DNA of 64,000 bases from Deltaproteobacteria bacterium (GTDB lineage: Bacteria > Desulfobacterota > SM23-61): the NCBI GenBank assembly GCA_016875165.1, contig VGSF01000003.1, positions 1 to 64,000 of the forward strand, in the 5' to 3' direction. The translations under genes and the position numbers were made by a program. This document shows positions 18,117 through 27,003 of this stretch, in pieces. A model generated the notes under the pieces. That model saw nothing but the letters and a program-made list of their open reading frames with translations. It was not told the origin of the DNA and ran no database searches. The stretch's first letter is position 1. Every line of letters begins with the position of its first letter.

Positions 18117-18227
18117 GTAACACTTTAGTTCTTTGAAGAAAGGTGTGTCATTAGGGCCAAGGGAATCCAGGGCCCGGGGGCCAAACAGAGACCTTGCCGC
18201 CATTTTTTCAAAACTCTAAACTGATAC
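18117..18227. mobile_element. GTAAC-family MITE, copy 1 (111 bp)
   Basis: Begins GTAACACTTTAG and ends CTAAACTGATAC, imperfect inverted repeats of about 25 bp. AAAGATTG occurs directly on both sides (18109-18116 and 18228-18235), a perfect 8-bp target duplication. This is the shortest copy; it keeps AGGGCCCGGGGGCC but lacks most of the shared core. Confidence 0.85.
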
Positions 18228-18324
18228 AAAGATTGGCAACCGGGGATCTGCCAAAAACCTCCGGGATGACCCAAACAACAACGGAAATTTTAGAAACAAA
18301 ACAAATGGATGCTTTACAGGATGG

Positions 18325-18783
18325 TCAATCTTTGGGGGGGAAGGTGGCTCTGCCTACGGGAAAAGCAGGGGAGGCTCCCATGAGCGTGGCCAGGAAATCA
18401 AAGAGAGATTTAAAAAAACGTGTTGGAAAAGAGGCGGAAGGGAGATTTTCGAATTTTTCATTCAGCGCCTGGTTTCTTTTAGCCTCCATCTGGTTTTGGT
18501 AGGCGGCGATGACATCGGTTGGATCCAGGTGGATGAACCTGGCATAGTTGCGCAGAAAGCCGCGGATAAAAGCCTCCGCCGGCAGAAGATGGAATTGGTC
18601 TTTTTCTAAGGCTTGCAGGGTTGAAAGCCGAATCCGGGTGATGCTGGCCACAGATTCAAGGGAAATGTTCTTTGCTTCCCTCTGACTCTTAAGGTATTGA
18701 CCGACTGTCAACCTTCCATCTTTCATACCTTCCTCCGCTTGCGGATTCAAGCTTAACAGTTGATGGTTCATCTTTTTTTGCAT
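18325..18783 (-). CDS. RodZ-like helix-turn-helix protein
   Basis: Residues 25-95 carry the HTH_25 domain typical of RodZ-type proteins (TVGQYLKSQREAKNISLESVA, then RLSTLQALEKDQF, then FIRGFLRNYARFIHLDP). RodZ normally continues with a transmembrane helix and a periplasmic domain. Here the 152-residue protein ends with a moderately hydrophobic stretch (FFKSLFDFLATLMG) and 20 more residues, so it is short for the family and may be truncated by the neighbouring repeats. A role in cell shape or as a DNA-binding protein is possible but unproven. Confidence 0.7.
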   Translation of the reverse strand: MQKKMNHQLLSLNPQAEEGMKDGRLTVGQYLKSQREAKNISLESVASITRIRLSTLQALEKDQFHLLPAEAFIRGFLRNYARFIHLDPTDVIAAYQNQMEAKRNQALNEKFENLPSASFPTRFFKSLFDFLATLMGASPAFPVGRATFPPKD

Positions 18784-18942
18784 AAAACGGGCCAGCGTTG
18801 TTATTAAGATTCGATGAAAACGTGTTTTTAAAATTTAATTTTGATTACAGGGAGTTATATGCAATTAGGCGATGACCAATTTTAATTTAAAGACCACTCC
18901 TTTTCCTGCAGTGTTCAAAAATGTGAAAGTCCCCTTCCCTCC

Positions 18943-19329
18943 GCTCCCTCTTTCCTCCCCCTCCCGTCCGGGCTTCGCCTATCACTGTGAATTCATCAAT
19001 CTGCTTTTCCATTTGAATCATGATGTTGTTAAACACAGCTAATATCGGGGCTCGGGGGCCAGGGGGCTGAGCGCCGGCAGCATCGGCTGGGGGAAACCCT
19101 TGAAGGAAGGGAGTGGCTGGGTTTCCGCATATTGAAGCGGGGGCTCCTTCCCGCCTAATCCATGGAAAGCCGAGCGCCTCATGATGCCAAGCCCGCCGAG
19201 GCGGGACATGGCCCCCGAGTCTGAGAAAGACACCGGTAACGATAACTCTCAAACAAACTGATTCCTAAACAACAGGTTAACATGAGTCAAATGGGAAAGC
19301 CTATTCATCAATTTATTGCAAAGTGAAGG
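18943..19329. repeat. Second copy of the CCTTCAC element, interrupted
   Basis: Parts of the 17816 element appear in opposite orientation at 18943-18976 and 19304-19329. In the first copy the corresponding segments are about 15 bp apart; here they are over 300 bp apart because another element (19001-19302) sits between them. The rest of the 18784-19574 gap shows no gene. Confidence 0.6.
19001..19302. mobile_element. 302-bp nested element with 10-bp duplication
   Basis: ATTCATCAAT flanks both sides (18991-19000 and 19303-19312). The ends are inverted and imperfect: CTGCTTTTCCATTTGAATCA at the left, and AGGCTTTCCCATTTGACTCA when read inward on the complementary strand from the right. The interior contains GCGCCGGCAGCATCGG and GCGCCTCATGATGCCAAGC, related to the core of the GTAAC-family elements although the ends differ. 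Confidence 0.7.
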
Positions 19330-19501
19330 GGGCGAAGTCAACTAACAAGGCAAAAATTTAGCTTGACAACCCCCAGGTTATATGATAGTCCATTATCGGT
19401 TCTCAAATTCTTGAGAATAAGAAGAAACGATTTTAACCACACCTGCTTTTCTCATTGGGCATTCATATAAGCCAGGATTCCGAATTTACAAAACCCAAAT
19501 T

Positions 19502-19574
19502 TGATGATCTCGTAAAAAGTCGTCACTCCGGTGAAAACCGGAGTCCAGGGTATTTATAAGTATTTGAAAATACT
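19502..19574. repeat. TGATGA/TCATCA-type element (copy 2), first part
   Basis: Begins TGATGATCTCGTAAAAAGTC and continues with CGTCACTCCGGTGAAAACCG. The element resumes at 21460 after the group II intron. Confidence 0.75.
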
Positions 19575-21459
19575 ATAGGGGTAGGAACGATGCATTGAAT
19601 TGCATCGCCCCTCCCTCCGAACCGGACTGGCGGATTTCCCGCATCCGGCTCTCCAGTCGGTGGTTTTACCTCGTTGAGGGCTGGAGCAATTTGTGATGGG
19701 CTTCCACAAGGCTGAAAAGCCCATTTTCCCGAAAGAATTTGTTTGGCCAGCGAATATGATCCATATTGCCACTGATACCTTTCAACCCTTTGCTGCGCTT
19801 CCGCAAGATGCTGCGCAGTCGACGCCTGATCCATCCGTCGAGCGCCGGAAACGTCCACTTATGGCTGTGTTTGAAATACTCAAACCACCCCTTAAGCGTT
19901 TGATTCACGTTCGCCGTGATGACAGACAGACTGTGTCCATTGCTGCGCCCGGTCTTGGAACGGATGGCGTCTTTGAGCTTCTTCAGGCTCTTCTTACGCG
20001 GCCGACGTGTACCGCCCTCGAAGTGATACCCGAGAAAATCAAATCCTTGCCCAGGCTCAGCAGTGTCCACCACGCGGGTCTTTTCAGGGTGCAATGCCAG
20101 ACCCCTTTCTGTAATCAGTTGCTGCACCAGATGCAGGGCGTTGTGCGCCTCCGACTCGTCACGACACATGATGACAAAATCATCGGCATAGCGGATCATT
20201 TGAAAACCCGCCGCCTCCATCGCCTCATCAACAGGATGGAGGTAAAGGTTTGCCAACAGAGGGCTGATGACCGCTCCCTGGGGAGTTCCTTGCTCGGGAC
20301 TCCATCGAGACAACCCTTCCAGGATGTCCTGCCCGAGAAATCTCTCCGTCAAGTCCAGCAGGCGTCCGTCGGCGATATACCGGCCGACTTCCCCCATCAG
20401 TCCCTCATGGGGAATGCTGTCAAAATATGCCTTCAGATCGGCATCCACCACTTGGGTGTACCCGGCCTTCAACAGCCGGTCCACCTCCCGCAAGGCATCC
20501 TTGCATCCCCTTTTTGGCCTGAAACCATAGCTGTTTGGTCGAAACCGTATCTCGAAAATGGGCTCGATAACGAGTCGCATCGCCGCCTGCACCACCCGAT
20601 CCCGCACGGCGGGTATACCCAGAGGCCGCTTCTCCGTACTGCCAAGCTTGTCGATGTAAACGCGCTTGATCGGTCGCGGTCGGTAGTTCCCGGTGCGAAG
20701 CTCCTCTTCCAGTCTGGCCATGTTCTCCTTAAGGTTCTTCCCAAACTGCTCCACGCTTTCATGATCCGTCCCTGCACTGCCTCCGTTCCTTCTCACTGCC
20801 TGCCAGGCGGCTTGAAGGGTCGTTGGCCGGTACACCTTATCGATCAGACTGAGCCAAACTCCTCCTTTCACCCCCTTGTCGAGGGCCTCCAGCATGCGAT
20901 CCGTCCATATGGAGTGTTCCACCCAGCCCCAAGACCGAGCTTCTCCCGTTTGTTTAGCCGTCTCCGGCACTGCCACGGGTTTCGTTTCCCTTTCTATGGT
21001 CGGCACGCATCCACCTTCCTGCGCCCCTTCGCTCCACGGCCGTTACACCGCTTCTTCACTACTACGGACGCTCTGACTCCTGCCCGGCCGGCTCTTCGTA
21101 CCCTTATCAGGGGCAGTGAACACCCTTCTTGTTCCGGACAGGTCTCCCTGGTTCACATCGCACGACCTTCCATACATCCCGTCATCAAACACCTGACGCG
21201 CCCTGCCATCGCTTCTCCGCTGCCCACCCAGCGTGACAGGCTTCCCGGGGTCTTTTCCCCGGGTCTGGACTTCGCCCTGAATCCGCAGGCTCGTCGCTAC
21301 GCACGGCCGAATCATGTTCGTTATCCTACGGGCTGCATGTTCGCCTCTGGTTGCTCTCCACCCCGCCTCACGGCGACGCAGTTGCCGTCGGCTACCGGGG
21401 GTGGGCATCCCCCGAGAGAGGACTTGCACCTCTCAAATCGCGCCTGCTCCCAGGCGCAC
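19575..21459 (-). mobile_element. Group II intron, probably class IIC
   Basis: Read on the minus strand, the intron begins GTGCGCC at 21459. It encodes a reverse transcriptase/maturase and ends about 85 bp after a recognisable domain V: GAGCCGGATGCGG, GAAA-type region, then CAGTCCGGTTC (19625-19657). Domain VI and a terminal AT lie near 19575. The 5' exon directly upstream is ATTCCGGC-GGAA-GCCGGAAT followed by CC, a terminator-like hairpin of the kind class IIC introns use as insertion site. The intron splits a TGATGA/TCATCA element. The boundaries are exact to within a few bases at the 3' end. Confidence 0.88.
19666..21006 (-). CDS. Group II intron reverse transcriptase/maturase
   Basis: The 446-residue protein has the reverse transcriptase blocks PLGIPAVRDRVVQAA, DADLKAYFD (188-196), QGTPQG (239-244) and catalytic YADD (273-276). 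The maturase domain (LKGWFEYFKHS) follows. It ends with SLVEAH and no HNH endonuclease domain, as in class IIC. It should promote splicing of its host RNA and, by reverse transcription, insertion at new hairpins. All catalytic residues are present, so the intron may be active. A long plus-strand frame over the same region is a shadow. Confidence 0.95.
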   Translation of the reverse strand: MPTIERETKPVAVPETAKQTGEARSWGWVEHSIWTDRMLEALDKGVKGGVWLSLIDKVYRPTTLQAAWQAVRRNGGSAGTDHESVEQFGKNLKENMARLEEELRTGNYRPRPIKRVYIDKLGSTEKRPLGIPAVRDRVVQAAMRLVIEPIFEIRFRPNSYGFRPKRGCKDALREVDRLLKAGYTQVVDADLKAYFDSIPHEGLMGEVGRYIADGRLLDLTERFLGQDILEGLSRWSPEQGTPQGAVISPLLANLYLHPVDEAMEAAGFQMIRYADDFVIMCRDESEAHNALHLVQQLITERGLALHPEKTRVVDTAEPGQGFDFLGYHFEGGTRRPRKKSLKKLKDAIRSKTGRSNGHSLSVITANVNQTLKGWFEYFKHSHKWTFPALDGWIRRRLRSILRKRSKGLKGISGNMDHIRWPNKFFRENGLFSLVEAHHKLLQPSTR

Positions 21460-21521
21460 GGATTCCGGCTTCCGCCGGAATGACGGAAAAGGGCATTTTC
21501 AGACTTTTTACGAGTTCATCA
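21460..21521. repeat. TGATGA/TCATCA-type element (copy 2), second part
   Basis: Contains the exon hairpin ATTCCGGCTTCCGCCGGAAT (21462-21481) and ends ACTTTTTACGAGTTCATCA. Joined to 19502-19574 it would restore a typical member of the family. Confidence 0.75.
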
Positions 21522-21605
21522 AATTTAGAGGCAATTTAAAAATCCCCAAGATTGCAAATCATGAAATGCCTTTAAAATCAACTACTTATTCATTTTGGAC
21601 TTCGT

Positions 21606-21632
21606 GATCAACCCAAAATCATTGGGTTGATC
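21606..21632. promoter_or_regulatory. Perfect inverted repeat upstream of TRAP operon 1
   Basis: GATCAACCCAA and TTGGGTTGATC are perfect 11-bp arms around AATCA. A possible -10 box TATAAT lies at 21669-21674 with a poor -35 region, and the first gene starts at 21882. The site could be an operator or a weak terminator; no T run follows. No gene is seen elsewhere in 21522-21881. Confidence 0.4.
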
Positions 21633-21881
21633 GAACTGAAAAGGATTTTTCGAAAGGCTGTATTTATGTATAATTACAAGGAGTTAGGGGGCATTCCATA
21701 ATTCTTAAATTGCCTCAATTTAATTTACGTAACAAAAAACAGAAAGAATCCGATGCTTCCCATCCTGCTAAAAATACATCATAAGAAGGAGGTGATAAAA
21801 AAATTTACCAAGGGAAGTACTATGGGAATAGTACAATTCGGATAAAAACCCAAAAAATTAATAGCGAGGAGGTATTGCCCA

Positions 21882-22982
21882 ATGAGACCAGTAAGAGCGA
21901 TTACATGTGCGGTTCATGTTTTTTTAATTTTGTGTCTTATCTTCGCAATTACCACAGCTTTTCCACCACCTACTTTAGCACAACCTGCCGTAAAACCAAT
22001 CGTTTGGAAGGTGCAGGGCTTTGTCCCCGCCGGCCTCTTTTTTCATGATCTGCTGGTTCGTTTGGCCGCCGACATCGAAAAACTAAGCGGGGGCCGTTTG
22101 GTTTGGAGAGTCCATCCGGCGGGGGCATTGGCTCCGCCTTTCGAAGCCTTGGATGCAGTTAGCAAAGGGGTTTTCGAAGCCAATTACGGCTACGCCGCCC
22201 AATGGGTAGGGAAAATCCCTGTTGGACCCCTTTTTACTTCGGTGCCTGGCGGGTTTTCCACCTTCGACCATGTCATGTGGGTCAACTATGGCGGAGGGAA
22301 AGAATTGTGGCAGGAAATGTATGACCGCTATAAATTCAATGTAAAAATTATCCAGGCCGGGACCATCAGCATGGAAATATTGATGTGGGCGAAAAAGCCT
22401 CTGCGCACAGTCGATGACTTTCGAGGAATAAAGTTGCGCATGATGCCGCTGATGGGGCATGTATTGCAGGCCAAAGGTATGTCCGTGGTGTTTTTACCGG
22501 CGGCAGAAATATTACCGGCCCTGGAAAGGGGTGTTATCGATGCCGCGGAATACAGTGTTCCGATCTTCGACCTGAAAGCCGGGTACGGTGATGTCTGCAA
22601 ATATTACCATTACCCCGGATTCCACCAGCCCACAGGACAAGTGGAATTGGTGGTAAATAACGAAGCCTGGAAAAAGCTGCCGGATGATCTGAAATTGATA
22701 GTGGAAAAAGTCTGCCAGCTGCATGTGCTTGATAGCTGGATTTATGGGGATGACCAGAATATTAAAGCCCTGGCCGAGTTCGAAAAGAAAGGCAATATCA
22801 GAGTGGTTTTGGATCCTAAGACGGTGGATACCTTCACAACCTGGGCCTGGGAATATCTCGACGCCCAGGCGGCCAAAGACGCCTTTTTCAAAAAGGTATG
22901 GGACTCCCAGAAGGCCTGGATGAATCGGTGGTATCCCTACGTGCATGCTATCCGGATGCCTTACGATAAGATGCCCAAATAA
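21882..22982 (+). CDS. TRAP transporter solute-binding protein (DctP type), operon 1
   Basis: Periplasmic receptor that binds an organic acid and delivers it to the DctQM membrane pair. A signal peptide (about 1-34, ending TLAQP) precedes a DctP fold with GRLVWRVHPAGAL, LRTVDDFRGIKLRM (the conserved Arg that holds a carboxylate lies in this region) and LERGVIDAAEY. Length 366 is normal. GCGAGGAGG provides the ribosome binding site. It is first in a plus-strand run with DctQ, DctM, BKACE, a dehydrogenase and an epimerase, so the ligand is probably a carboxylate broken down by those enzymes. Which acid is unknown. Confidence 0.9.
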   Translation: MRPVRAITCAVHVFLILCLIFAITTAFPPPTLAQPAVKPIVWKVQGFVPAGLFFHDLLVRLAADIEKLSGGRLVWRVHPAGALAPPFEALDAVSKGVFEANYGYAAQWVGKIPVGPLFTSVPGGFSTFDHVMWVNYGGGKELWQEMYDRYKFNVKIIQAGTISMEILMWAKKPLRTVDDFRGIKLRMMPLMGHVLQAKGMSVVFLPAAEILPALERGVIDAAEYSVPIFDLKAGYGDVCKYYHYPGFHQPTGQVELVVNNEAWKKLPDDLKLIVEKVCQLHVLDSWIYGDDQNIKALAEFEKKGNIRVVLDPKTVDTFTTWAWEYLDAQAAKDAFFKKVWDSQKAWMNRWYPYVHAIRMPYDKMPK

Positions 22983-23067
22983 AAAAGCACGCCCAAATCA
23001 GCCCAAAATATTGGGGGAGAGCGACAGGCGATTTTTAAAAATACGCTCTCTCCCATCCGGGGGTTCT

Positions 23068-23571
23068 ATGAAAAGTTTTTTACGGGCCATTGATTCCATC
23101 TGTGAGTGGATCGGGAAGAGTTTTAGCTGGTTGGTTCTGGCCTTGACTGGCGTTCTGGTTTTTGAAGTAATCGCCAGATATGTCTTTAAGGATCCCACCA
23201 GCTTTGCCTTTGACCTGACCTGGATGTTCTTCGGAGTTTATATCATATTAGGCGCCGCTTATACCCATTTAGGCGGAGGACATGTCAGAATCGATTTCCT
23301 ATACAATCGTCTGCCCTTAAGGAAAAGAGCGGTTCTGGAGATGGTTCTTTATCTGATTTTCTTCTTTCCGCTTATCCTGGTATTGGCGATTTCCTGCACC
23401 GAATTTGCCTTCCTTTCTTGGGCCGGTGATGAAAGGTCTTCAGCCAGTCTCTGGAAACCCCCGGTCTATCCCTTCAAGACCGCCATGATGATAGGCTTTT
23501 ATTTATTAGCCTTTCAGGGTTTGGCCCAGTTTATCAAAAACCTGCAAATAGCGATCAGAGGTAAAGAATGA
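23068..23571 (+). CDS. TRAP transporter small permease (DctQ type), operon 1
   Basis: A 167-residue protein with four transmembrane helices, the DctQ layout (FEVIARYVF in helix 1, GGGHVRIDFLYNRLP after helix 2, and AFQGLAQFIKNLQIAI at the end). The start is the ATG at 23068, because the upstream extension of the frame is not family sequence. It overlaps the DctM gene by 4 bp (ATGA), which suggests coupled translation. Confidence 0.9.
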   Translation: MKSFLRAIDSICEWIGKSFSWLVLALTGVLVFEVIARYVFKDPTSFAFDLTWMFFGVYIILGAAYTHLGGGHVRIDFLYNRLPLRKRAVLEMVLYLIFFFPLILVLAISCTEFAFLSWAGDERSSASLWKPPVYPFKTAMMIGFYLLAFQGLAQFIKNLQIAIRGKE

Positions 23572-24896
23572 TATCTCCCGAGTTGGCCGTTATATTGATG
23601 TTTGGCGGTGTCATGGTTGGAGTTTTAAGCGGGTTCCCCGTTGCTTTTGTCTTTGGGAGCCTCGGTTTGATATTCGGCCTTTTAAACTGGGGGGTGCTTC
23701 AGGTTTGGCACCTATTTCCTATTCGCGCTTATGGAATTTTATCCGAATATATTTTCGCCTGCGTTCCCCTCTTCGTTTTTATGGGGTGTATGATAGAAAA
23801 GGCCGGAATCGCCGAGTCGGCTTATGGCATTATGCATAAATGGTTCGGACCGGTAAGGGGTGGTCTGGCCATAGCCACAGTGGTTATCTGTACCCTCTTT
23901 GCGGCGACAACAGGGATTATCGGCGCTTCCGTAGTTACCATGGGAATGCTGGCCCTGCCGGCCATGGTCAGCAGAGGCTACAACAAACCATTGGCCACGG
24001 GATGCGTATGCGCCGGGGGCACTCTGGGGATTCTCATTCCGCCGAGTATCATGCTGATTATTTACGCCCCGATGGCCGGAGTATCCGTAGCCAAGATGCT
24101 GTTTGGCGCGTTTATGCCGGGCTTAACTCTCTCCGCTTTGTATGTTATTTATATTCTCATCGCCTGCGCCATCAAGCCAGAATGGGGGCCGGCGCTTGCC
24201 AAAGAAGAGCGGCCGAAAATGCAATTTTGGCCAACCCTGCGCGAGGGAATTGTAGGTCTCTTTCCTTTTATTTTTCTTATCCTGGCGGTTCTGGGCACTA
24301 TCTTTTTTGGCCTGGCCGCCCCTACGGAAGCAGCGGCCATGGGCTCTGCCGGTTCCTTAATCATCACCGCTATATACCGAAAACTAACCCTGAAAAATCT
24401 CCAGGAGGCAGTCTTCGCCACCCTAAAAATCAGCGCTATGGTTATTTTCGTGGCCCTCGGTGCCAATCTGTTCACCGGAACCTTCCTCGGTTTGGGAGGA
24501 GGAGATGTGGTAGCCAATTTCATGGAGGGAATAGGATTAGGGCCCTGGGGTATTTTCACCCTGATATTAGCTATAATTTTTATCCTGGGCATGTTGATGG
24601 ACTGGATTGGCATACTTTTTATAATGGTGCCCATATTTAGTCCTATTCTTACCAAGCTTGGCTTTGATCCTTTGTGGGCAGGTATTGCCATTTGCGTGCT
24701 CCTGCAAACCTCCTTTTTAACTCCCCCCTTTGCCTTCTCCATATTCTACCTAAAGGGAGTCGCCCCCCCTGGGGTAACCCTCAGCGATATATACAAGGGG
24801 GTAATCCCCTTTGTCGGCCTGCAAATCGTCGGAGTAACTCTGGTATTGGCCTATAAGCCCCTGGTTCTGTGGCTTCCCGGATTGATATTCAAGTAA
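23568..24896 (+). CDS. TRAP transporter large permease (DctM type), operon 1
   Basis: The 442-residue channel subunit uses the sodium gradient to import the bound acid. It has about twelve hydrophobic segments and family stretches such as GFPVAFVFG, GCVCAGGTLGILIPPS, GLAAPTEAAAMG and LTPPFAFSIFYLKGVAP. It is complete, overlaps DctQ by 4 bp and is followed 63 bp later by BKACE copy 2. Confidence 0.93.
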   Translation: MISPELAVILMFGGVMVGVLSGFPVAFVFGSLGLIFGLLNWGVLQVWHLFPIRAYGILSEYIFACVPLFVFMGCMIEKAGIAESAYGIMHKWFGPVRGGLAIATVVICTLFAATTGIIGASVVTMGMLALPAMVSRGYNKPLATGCVCAGGTLGILIPPSIMLIIYAPMAGVSVAKMLFGAFMPGLTLSALYVIYILIACAIKPEWGPALAKEERPKMQFWPTLREGIVGLFPFIFLILAVLGTIFFGLAAPTEAAAMGSAGSLIITAIYRKLTLKNLQEAVFATLKISAMVIFVALGANLFTGTFLGLGGGDVVANFMEGIGLGPWGIFTLILAIIFILGMLMDWIGILFIMVPIFSPILTKLGFDPLWAGIAICVLLQTSFLTPPFAFSIFYLKGVAPPGVTLSDIYKGVIPFVGLQIVGVTLVLAYKPLVLWLPGLIFK

Positions 24897-24959
24897 ATTG
24901 TTTTTAAAAGGGTGGCTTGAAGCCATATGCCGGGGAATGAACCACAAGGAGGAAAATAT

Positions 24960-25880
24960 ATGAACAAGATGATTATTACCGCAGCCATCACCGGCAGTAT
25001 TCATACACCCACCATGAGCGATTACCTTCCTATTACCCCGGACCAGATTGTGGAAGATGCCGTGGGGGCCTGGAAAGCTGGCGCGGCAATTGCCCATATT
25101 CATGTCCGTAACCCTGAAACAGGTCAACCCATTACCGATCTGAACCTGTTCCGGGAAGTGGGTGCCAAGATCAAGAAACAGTGTAACCTCATTCTTTGCC
25201 CCACGACCGGGGGTGGGCTGGGCATGACCACCGAGGAAAGGGTTGCTCAGGTGCCTTTTTTAAAGCCGGAATTGGCCTCTTTGAACATGGGTTCGCTTTC
25301 CATCGGCATCTTTAAGCTGGCCGAAAAGTACGACAAGTTCAAATTCTCCTGGGAACCAGAATACATCAAGTTTACCTATGACTATTCCTTCCCCAACACC
25401 TTTAAGACCCTGGAAGTATTCAGCAAGGCCATGCTGGATGCAGGAACGAAACCGGAGTGTGAAATTTACGAAGTGGGCATGATCAACCATGTCGCTTGGC
25501 TGGTAGAGCGAGGGCTTATCAAGAGACCGCCCCATATGCAGTTTGTTCTCGGGCTTTTCGGCGGCATGCCAGCCACAGCGCAAAACCTCGTCTTCCTTTA
25601 TGATACAGCCAAGCGGCAGTTCGATGATTTCACCTGGTCGGTTGCGGCGGCCGGAAAGGATCAAATACGCATAGGGGCGATGGCCATGGCCATGGGGGGC
25701 CATGTCCGGGTAGGATTGGAGGACTCCCTCTATGCCGGCAAAGGAATAATGGCAAAGAGCAGTGCTGAACAAGTGGAAATGGTGGTTCGTATGGCTAATG
25801 TCTTGAGCATCGATGTGGCCACTCCGGACGAGGCCAGAGAAATGCTTGGATTAAAGGGATTGGACAAGGTCAATTATTAA
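24960..25880 (+). CDS. Beta-keto acid cleavage enzyme, BKACE/DUF849 family (copy 2)
   Basis: This 306-residue paralogue of the protein at 8013 has HIHVR with the metal ligands at 46 and 48, CPTTGGGLGMT, and the family end EAREMLGLKGLDKVNY. The start is the ATG at 24960 with GGAGG about 8 bases upstream. It sits directly behind the TRAP genes and before a 3-hydroxyacyl-CoA dehydrogenase-like gene. A plausible scheme is import of a 3-hydroxy acid, oxidation to a beta-keto acid, then transfer cleavage with acetyl-CoA. BKACE and L-carnitine dehydrogenase occur together in known carnitine degradation; that substrate is a possibility here, not a conclusion. Confidence 0.93.
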   Translation: MNKMIITAAITGSIHTPTMSDYLPITPDQIVEDAVGAWKAGAAIAHIHVRNPETGQPITDLNLFREVGAKIKKQCNLILCPTTGGGLGMTTEERVAQVPFLKPELASLNMGSLSIGIFKLAEKYDKFKFSWEPEYIKFTYDYSFPNTFKTLEVFSKAMLDAGTKPECEIYEVGMINHVAWLVERGLIKRPPHMQFVLGLFGGMPATAQNLVFLYDTAKRQFDDFTWSVAAAGKDQIRIGAMAMAMGGHVRVGLEDSLYAGKGIMAKSSAEQVEMVVRMANVLSIDVATPDEAREMLGLKGLDKVNY

Positions 25881-25929
25881 AAATGCGGCGAGGAATTTTA
25901 ACCCCGTATTTAATAAAGGGAGTTTAATC

Positions 25930-26904
25930 ATGAAGATAGAAGAAATAAAAACTATTTCGGTCCTCGGGGCGGGAATCATGGGGCACGGGATCGCCCAGAG
26001 TTTTTTAATGGGTGGTTTTTTCGTAAAACTTTTTGACATACAAGAAGCAATCGTAGAAACGGCGAAAGCCCATATCAGGCGCAATCTCGAGCTTTTCCAC
26101 CAAAGCAATTTTATCAAACGCCCTGAAATCGAATCGGCCATGTCGAGGCTGGTCACCACCGTTGAATTAAGGCAAGCAGTAGAGGAGAGCGATTTCATCG
26201 TGGAGGCGGCCCCAGAAAACTTAGAGCTCAAGCAGACGCTTTTCCAGCAGGTGGAATCGTTTTGCCGGACAGATGCGATCATAACCAGCAACACCTCTTC
26301 TCTGACCTTGAAAGAAATCGGCGTAAGGGTAAAGAATAAAGAGAGGTTAGTGATCACCCATTGGTTCAATCCCCCCCATATCGTTCCCACGGTGGAAGTG
26401 GTTAAGGGGGATACGACCAGCGACGAGACCGTGGAGATTGCCTATCAGCTTCTAACCAAGATCAAGAAGGCTCCGGTCAAGATCAATTGGGAGCTACCCG
26501 GTTTTCTGATCAACCGCATTCAGATCGCCATGGCCAGGGAGGTTTTTGATCTCTATGAAAAGGGTGTGGCCAGCGCCGCCGACATTGATAGGGCTGTGAA
26601 AGGAAGCTTTGGTTTTCGCCTGGCGAGCATTGGCCCCTTACTCACGGCCGACCTGGGAGGGTTGGATCTATGGCTGAAGGTCTGCGAGAACCTGCTCCCG
26701 CATATTCAGAGTTCCATAGAGCCTTCCAAGACCCTAAAGCGTTTGGTTTCTCAAGGCCACACAGGGATTAAAAGTGGTAAGGGATTTTATGATTATAATT
26801 TAGATTTTTCCCAAAAAGAGCTTGATGAGGCCGTCCAAAGAAGAGATCGAGAATTTTTGGATCGACTTAAAACCCTTTATTGGTATGAAGATACCAAAGA
26901 ATAG
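25930..26904 (+). CDS. 3-hydroxyacyl-CoA dehydrogenase-like enzyme
   Basis: NAD-dependent oxidation of a 3-hydroxy group. The Rossmann motif GAGIMGHGIAQ (13-23) is followed by EAAPENLELKQ, NTSSL (121-125) and the catalytic His of THWFNPPH (His144) with its Glu partner region. The C-terminal domain has GFLINRI and GPLLTADLGGLD and ends with GIKSGKGFYDY. Length is 324. The same fold includes 3-hydroxybutyryl-CoA dehydrogenase, L-carnitine dehydrogenase and L-gulonate dehydrogenase. The TRAP and BKACE neighbours favour a free hydroxy acid over a CoA ester, but sequence alone does not decide. An AAAGGGAG site precedes the ATG. Confidence 0.88.
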   Translation: MKIEEIKTISVLGAGIMGHGIAQSFLMGGFFVKLFDIQEAIVETAKAHIRRNLELFHQSNFIKRPEIESAMSRLVTTVELRQAVEESDFIVEAAPENLELKQTLFQQVESFCRTDAIITSNTSSLTLKEIGVRVKNKERLVITHWFNPPHIVPTVEVVKGDTTSDETVEIAYQLLTKIKKAPVKINWELPGFLINRIQIAMAREVFDLYEKGVASAADIDRAVKGSFGFRLASIGPLLTADLGGLDLWLKVCENLLPHIQSSIEPSKTLKRLVSQGHTGIKSGKGFYDYNLDFSQKELDEAVQRRDREFLDRLKTLYWYEDTKE

Positions 26905-27003
26905 GACATTCCCTGTATCCAAATAAAAAAACGTCAGGCCAGGCAAGATTATGGAGGTCCAAAAACTTAGATAGGCCTCACGGACAATTCCAAGGGGGGG
27001 GGT

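Noticed and set aside
18887-19252. Minus-strand frame of 121 codons
   Set aside because: It lies wholly in repeat elements (18943-19302) and shows no protein-like pattern.
19363-19389. Sigma-70 promoter TTGACA...TATGAT
   Set aside because: The spacing is 12 bases, too short for a working promoter.
19693-21483. Long plus-strand frame of 596 codons
   Set aside because: It is antisense to the group II intron reverse transcriptase, whose motifs are certain. The frame has no recognisable domain and extends into the intron 5' region.
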